A stretch of 64,000 nucleotides of DNA from Adiantum capillus-veneris (lineage: Eukaryota; Streptophyta; Polypodiopsida; Polypodiales; Pteridaceae): NCBI GenBank assembly GCA_014529385.2, contig CM043959.1:11813309-11877308 (forward strand). The letters run 5' to 3'. The notes beneath the pieces were generated by a model. The model worked only from the letters and a program-made list of their open reading frames with translations. It was not told the DNA's origin and did not search any database. A program made the translations under genes and the position numbers. Shown here in pieces: positions 62,080 through 64,000 of this stretch; position 1 is the first letter of the stretch; each line of letters opens with the position of its first letter.

Positions 62080-63400
62080 TTAGCATGTGCTTTAATAGCA
62101 TGGGCTCAATTTTTTTGTTGTACTACCACATGAATTGTTTGTAGCTCTTCTTGTGTCAATGGGAGAAGATACTTTTTAACCTACACCCACTTATCCAATT
62201 AGTCATCTCCTCACGTTGCAAGTTTGGTGGTGCCACTTTGTGATATGTCATGTATTATTACAAAAGGCTCCATCCCTCGTGTTTTGAGTTTTTTGCAGTG
62301 TTGCTTTAGGGTATACACCAAAATATAATCCCCTTTTAGGAACTCCTTGCTAATTAGTGTTGGTCATGGAAAGCTTTCATTTGTCGTTTTTAGGTATATA
62401 CCACTGTGACTGCCTTTAATCTACTTTTATCTAGTTGTTCCAAGATGTCTAGACTTTTAGATAGTTCGTGTCCCATCCAACCTAGCTTTGTTGCGACTCA
62501 AAGTGTGGGAATCAAGAATTCCATGGGTAGAATATAATTAATTCTAAACACAAGGTTAAATGGAGAGGTTCCAATGGAAGTTTTAAATGCTACCCTATAA
62601 GCCCATAATGCTGACTGTAGTTTTAGGTCCCAATCCATTCTTGAGTCACTCACTATTTCGGTTAGCATAAGATCTTATTGGTACTCTCTGCTTGCCCGTT
62701 AGCTTGGGGGTGGTAAGGGGCTGATCGCAATGAACCACCATGAATTCATCGATCGCTCACAATTTCAATGGATAAGCCGTATTTGGTAAAGTCGATGTTT
62801 TTGAATAGGAACTGTGCCATGGTTCCTGCATCATTTTTTTGTGTTTCTTTCGCTTCCTCCCACTTGGTGAAATAATCTATTGCTACTATGATATATTGAG
62901 CATGCGTGCAGTTTGCAGGAGGTATGATGGGGCCTACAAAATCTATGCCCCACTTGGCAAAGGCTTGAACTCCTATCATTGGACATGATGGAATTTCATC
63001 TCTCTACAGAGGTGCTTTAGTGCATTGGCATTCATCACACCGTTTTACATATGTCTCCGCATCTATGAATAGTGTTGGCCACCATATTCTGACATGACAT
63101 ATCAGCTTTACAATTTCGTCAGTAGAAAAACGTTCACCTGGCTGGCCTAAGTGTGCTTGTTCTAGTATGGAGAAATATTCGCTTTCAGTAGCACCAATCT
63201 CAATTGATTGTCCTTTTCCCGCCGGTATAGTTGGCTTGAAATGAGCACATAGTGATTTTCTTCCTCCTGAATAGTTCTCATTTGTGCCTTACTCAATCCC
63301 TCTGGGAAGGTCTTGGCGTTTAAGTATTTGATAATGTAAGTACTCCATTTGGGTGCTCCAATTACTCTAAAGAGTGTGGCGTGTTCCACTAGAGATTTTT
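62080..63400 (-). pseudogene. pol: Gypsy integrase, nearly complete but broken
   Basis: In minus-strand order: pre-integrase region (63389-63162); zinc-binding part with WWPTLF and CDECQ (about 63080-63020); core with AFAKWGIDFVGP (first Asp) and EIVSDR (second Asp) at 62979-62746; then a C-terminal region with LQSALWAYRVAFKTS (about 62620), GDYILVYTLKQ and MEPFVIIHDIS (about 62320-62260). A run of stops breaks it. RT/RNase H should lie at higher coordinates, beyond 63400, but is not recognised there. Confidence 0.78.
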
Positions 63401-64000
63401 TTTTATAGGCTCACATGATTTTACATAATCATGGATGATTTTTTCCAAGTTTACCCAGTAGACCCCAAATCTCATTATTGTTTGGTATGTTTATGTTTTT
63501 CCCTTATGAAATCCCATGTGTTGTATATGAGCAAGCCTCAGGTAGTTTGTCAGGCAGTACAAATAGTCTCAAGATCTCGTCATTACCTTTCTTGTATAGC
63601 CATCCAGCTATAAACTGGAGATTTTTGGTATGATGAATGATTGATGGTTGTCATTCTACCTGTGATCCTATGGTGAGTGTTAGGGGCATACAACCCTAAT
63701 AGGTATTCAATGCAGAAACATGCAGTTTAGAGGGAAGCAAGTACAGTAAACTGATCATTGACAAACAGAACTGCAAAGTAAATTAACAGGAAACACCATA
63801 ATAGAGAGTAAAAGGTACTGCCATCACTGTGTATTCATAATCATCATCAAACATTCAAACAAAACAGCAATACAGAGTTAGGAGATACCAAACTGCATCG
63901 ATAGGTACATCCCAAAAAGTGCCTCACGCCATGAGACATTCCTAGTATTCATATAACTACCCAAAATATAAGTACTTGTGTAAAGATGTTCCTAAAGTTT
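63401..64000. other. Unassigned right end of the window
   Basis: Nothing recognised. The AT-rich tail from about 63690 has no open frame of interest. Confidence 0.5.

Overview
This window is nuclear DNA of a land plant with a large, repeat-rich genome. The evidence is a plant-type UDP-glucose 6-dehydrogenase gene with an intron-free coding region and a 5'-UTR intron, plant Ty1-copia and Ty3-gypsy elements primed by initiator tRNA-Met (TGGTATCAGAGC sites), a plant L1-type LINE with a DUF4283/CCHC ORF1, and very long (CT)n and (GT)n arrays. A non-seed plant such as a fern is my guess, based partly on an uncharacterised multi-exon repeat family near 20.4-23.1 kb. It is not proven. Only one gene looks clearly intact: the UDP-glucose dehydrogenase at 43994-45442 (minus).

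Layout. 0-4 kb: mostly unassigned, with microsatellites, a small repeat cluster and a possible first exon (2829-3002, minus). 4093-7400: a complete non-autonomous LTR element with a gag gene only (TR-GAG type), near-identical LTRs and a perfect 5-bp target duplication. 7.4-12 kb: unassigned, with a 106-bp (CT)n. 11994-13854: a copia relic with an internal deletion, sister to the fuller copia at 30.4-35.5 kb. 15.2-18.5 kb: a cluster of hairpin modules built on a shared ~27-bp motif. It surrounds and partly lies inside the putative 5' intron of a very divergent histone H3-like ORF that contains no lysine (16086-16523, minus). 18.6-23.1 kb: unassigned coding-like blocks, then a decayed multi-exon gene copy on the minus strand. 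24.5-26.3 kb: the 3' end of a gypsy element with an inverted extra LTR and a 179-bp tandem duplication. 27.2-30.4 kb: a gypsy pol, split by a 765-bp solo LTR (5-bp target duplication) and cut at its 3' side by the nested copia. 35830-42047: a full-length but mutated LINE on the minus strand with a perfect 17-bp target duplication. 42483-42806: a small inverted-repeat element (MITE-like). 43.99-46.25 kb: the dehydrogenase gene. 46.5-48.5 kb: tandem higher-order repeats ending in (CT)n arrays. 49-54.6 kb and 61.5-63.4 kb: decayed minus-strand gypsy elements. 59.7-61.4 kb: the 5' part of a minus-strand copia. 57.1-57.6 kb: a ~134-bp AT-rich tandem repeat.

The host gene makes UDP-glucuronate, the precursor of cell-wall pectin and hemicellulose sugars. 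Almost everything else is a layered record of transposition: gypsy hit by a solo-LTR element and by copia, and the LINE next to it. The most unusual objects are the lysine-free H3-like ORF with its hairpin-bearing intron, the gag-only retrotransposon, and the hairpin module family. Splice sites, family assignments and percent identities were judged by eye. No database search or expression data was available.
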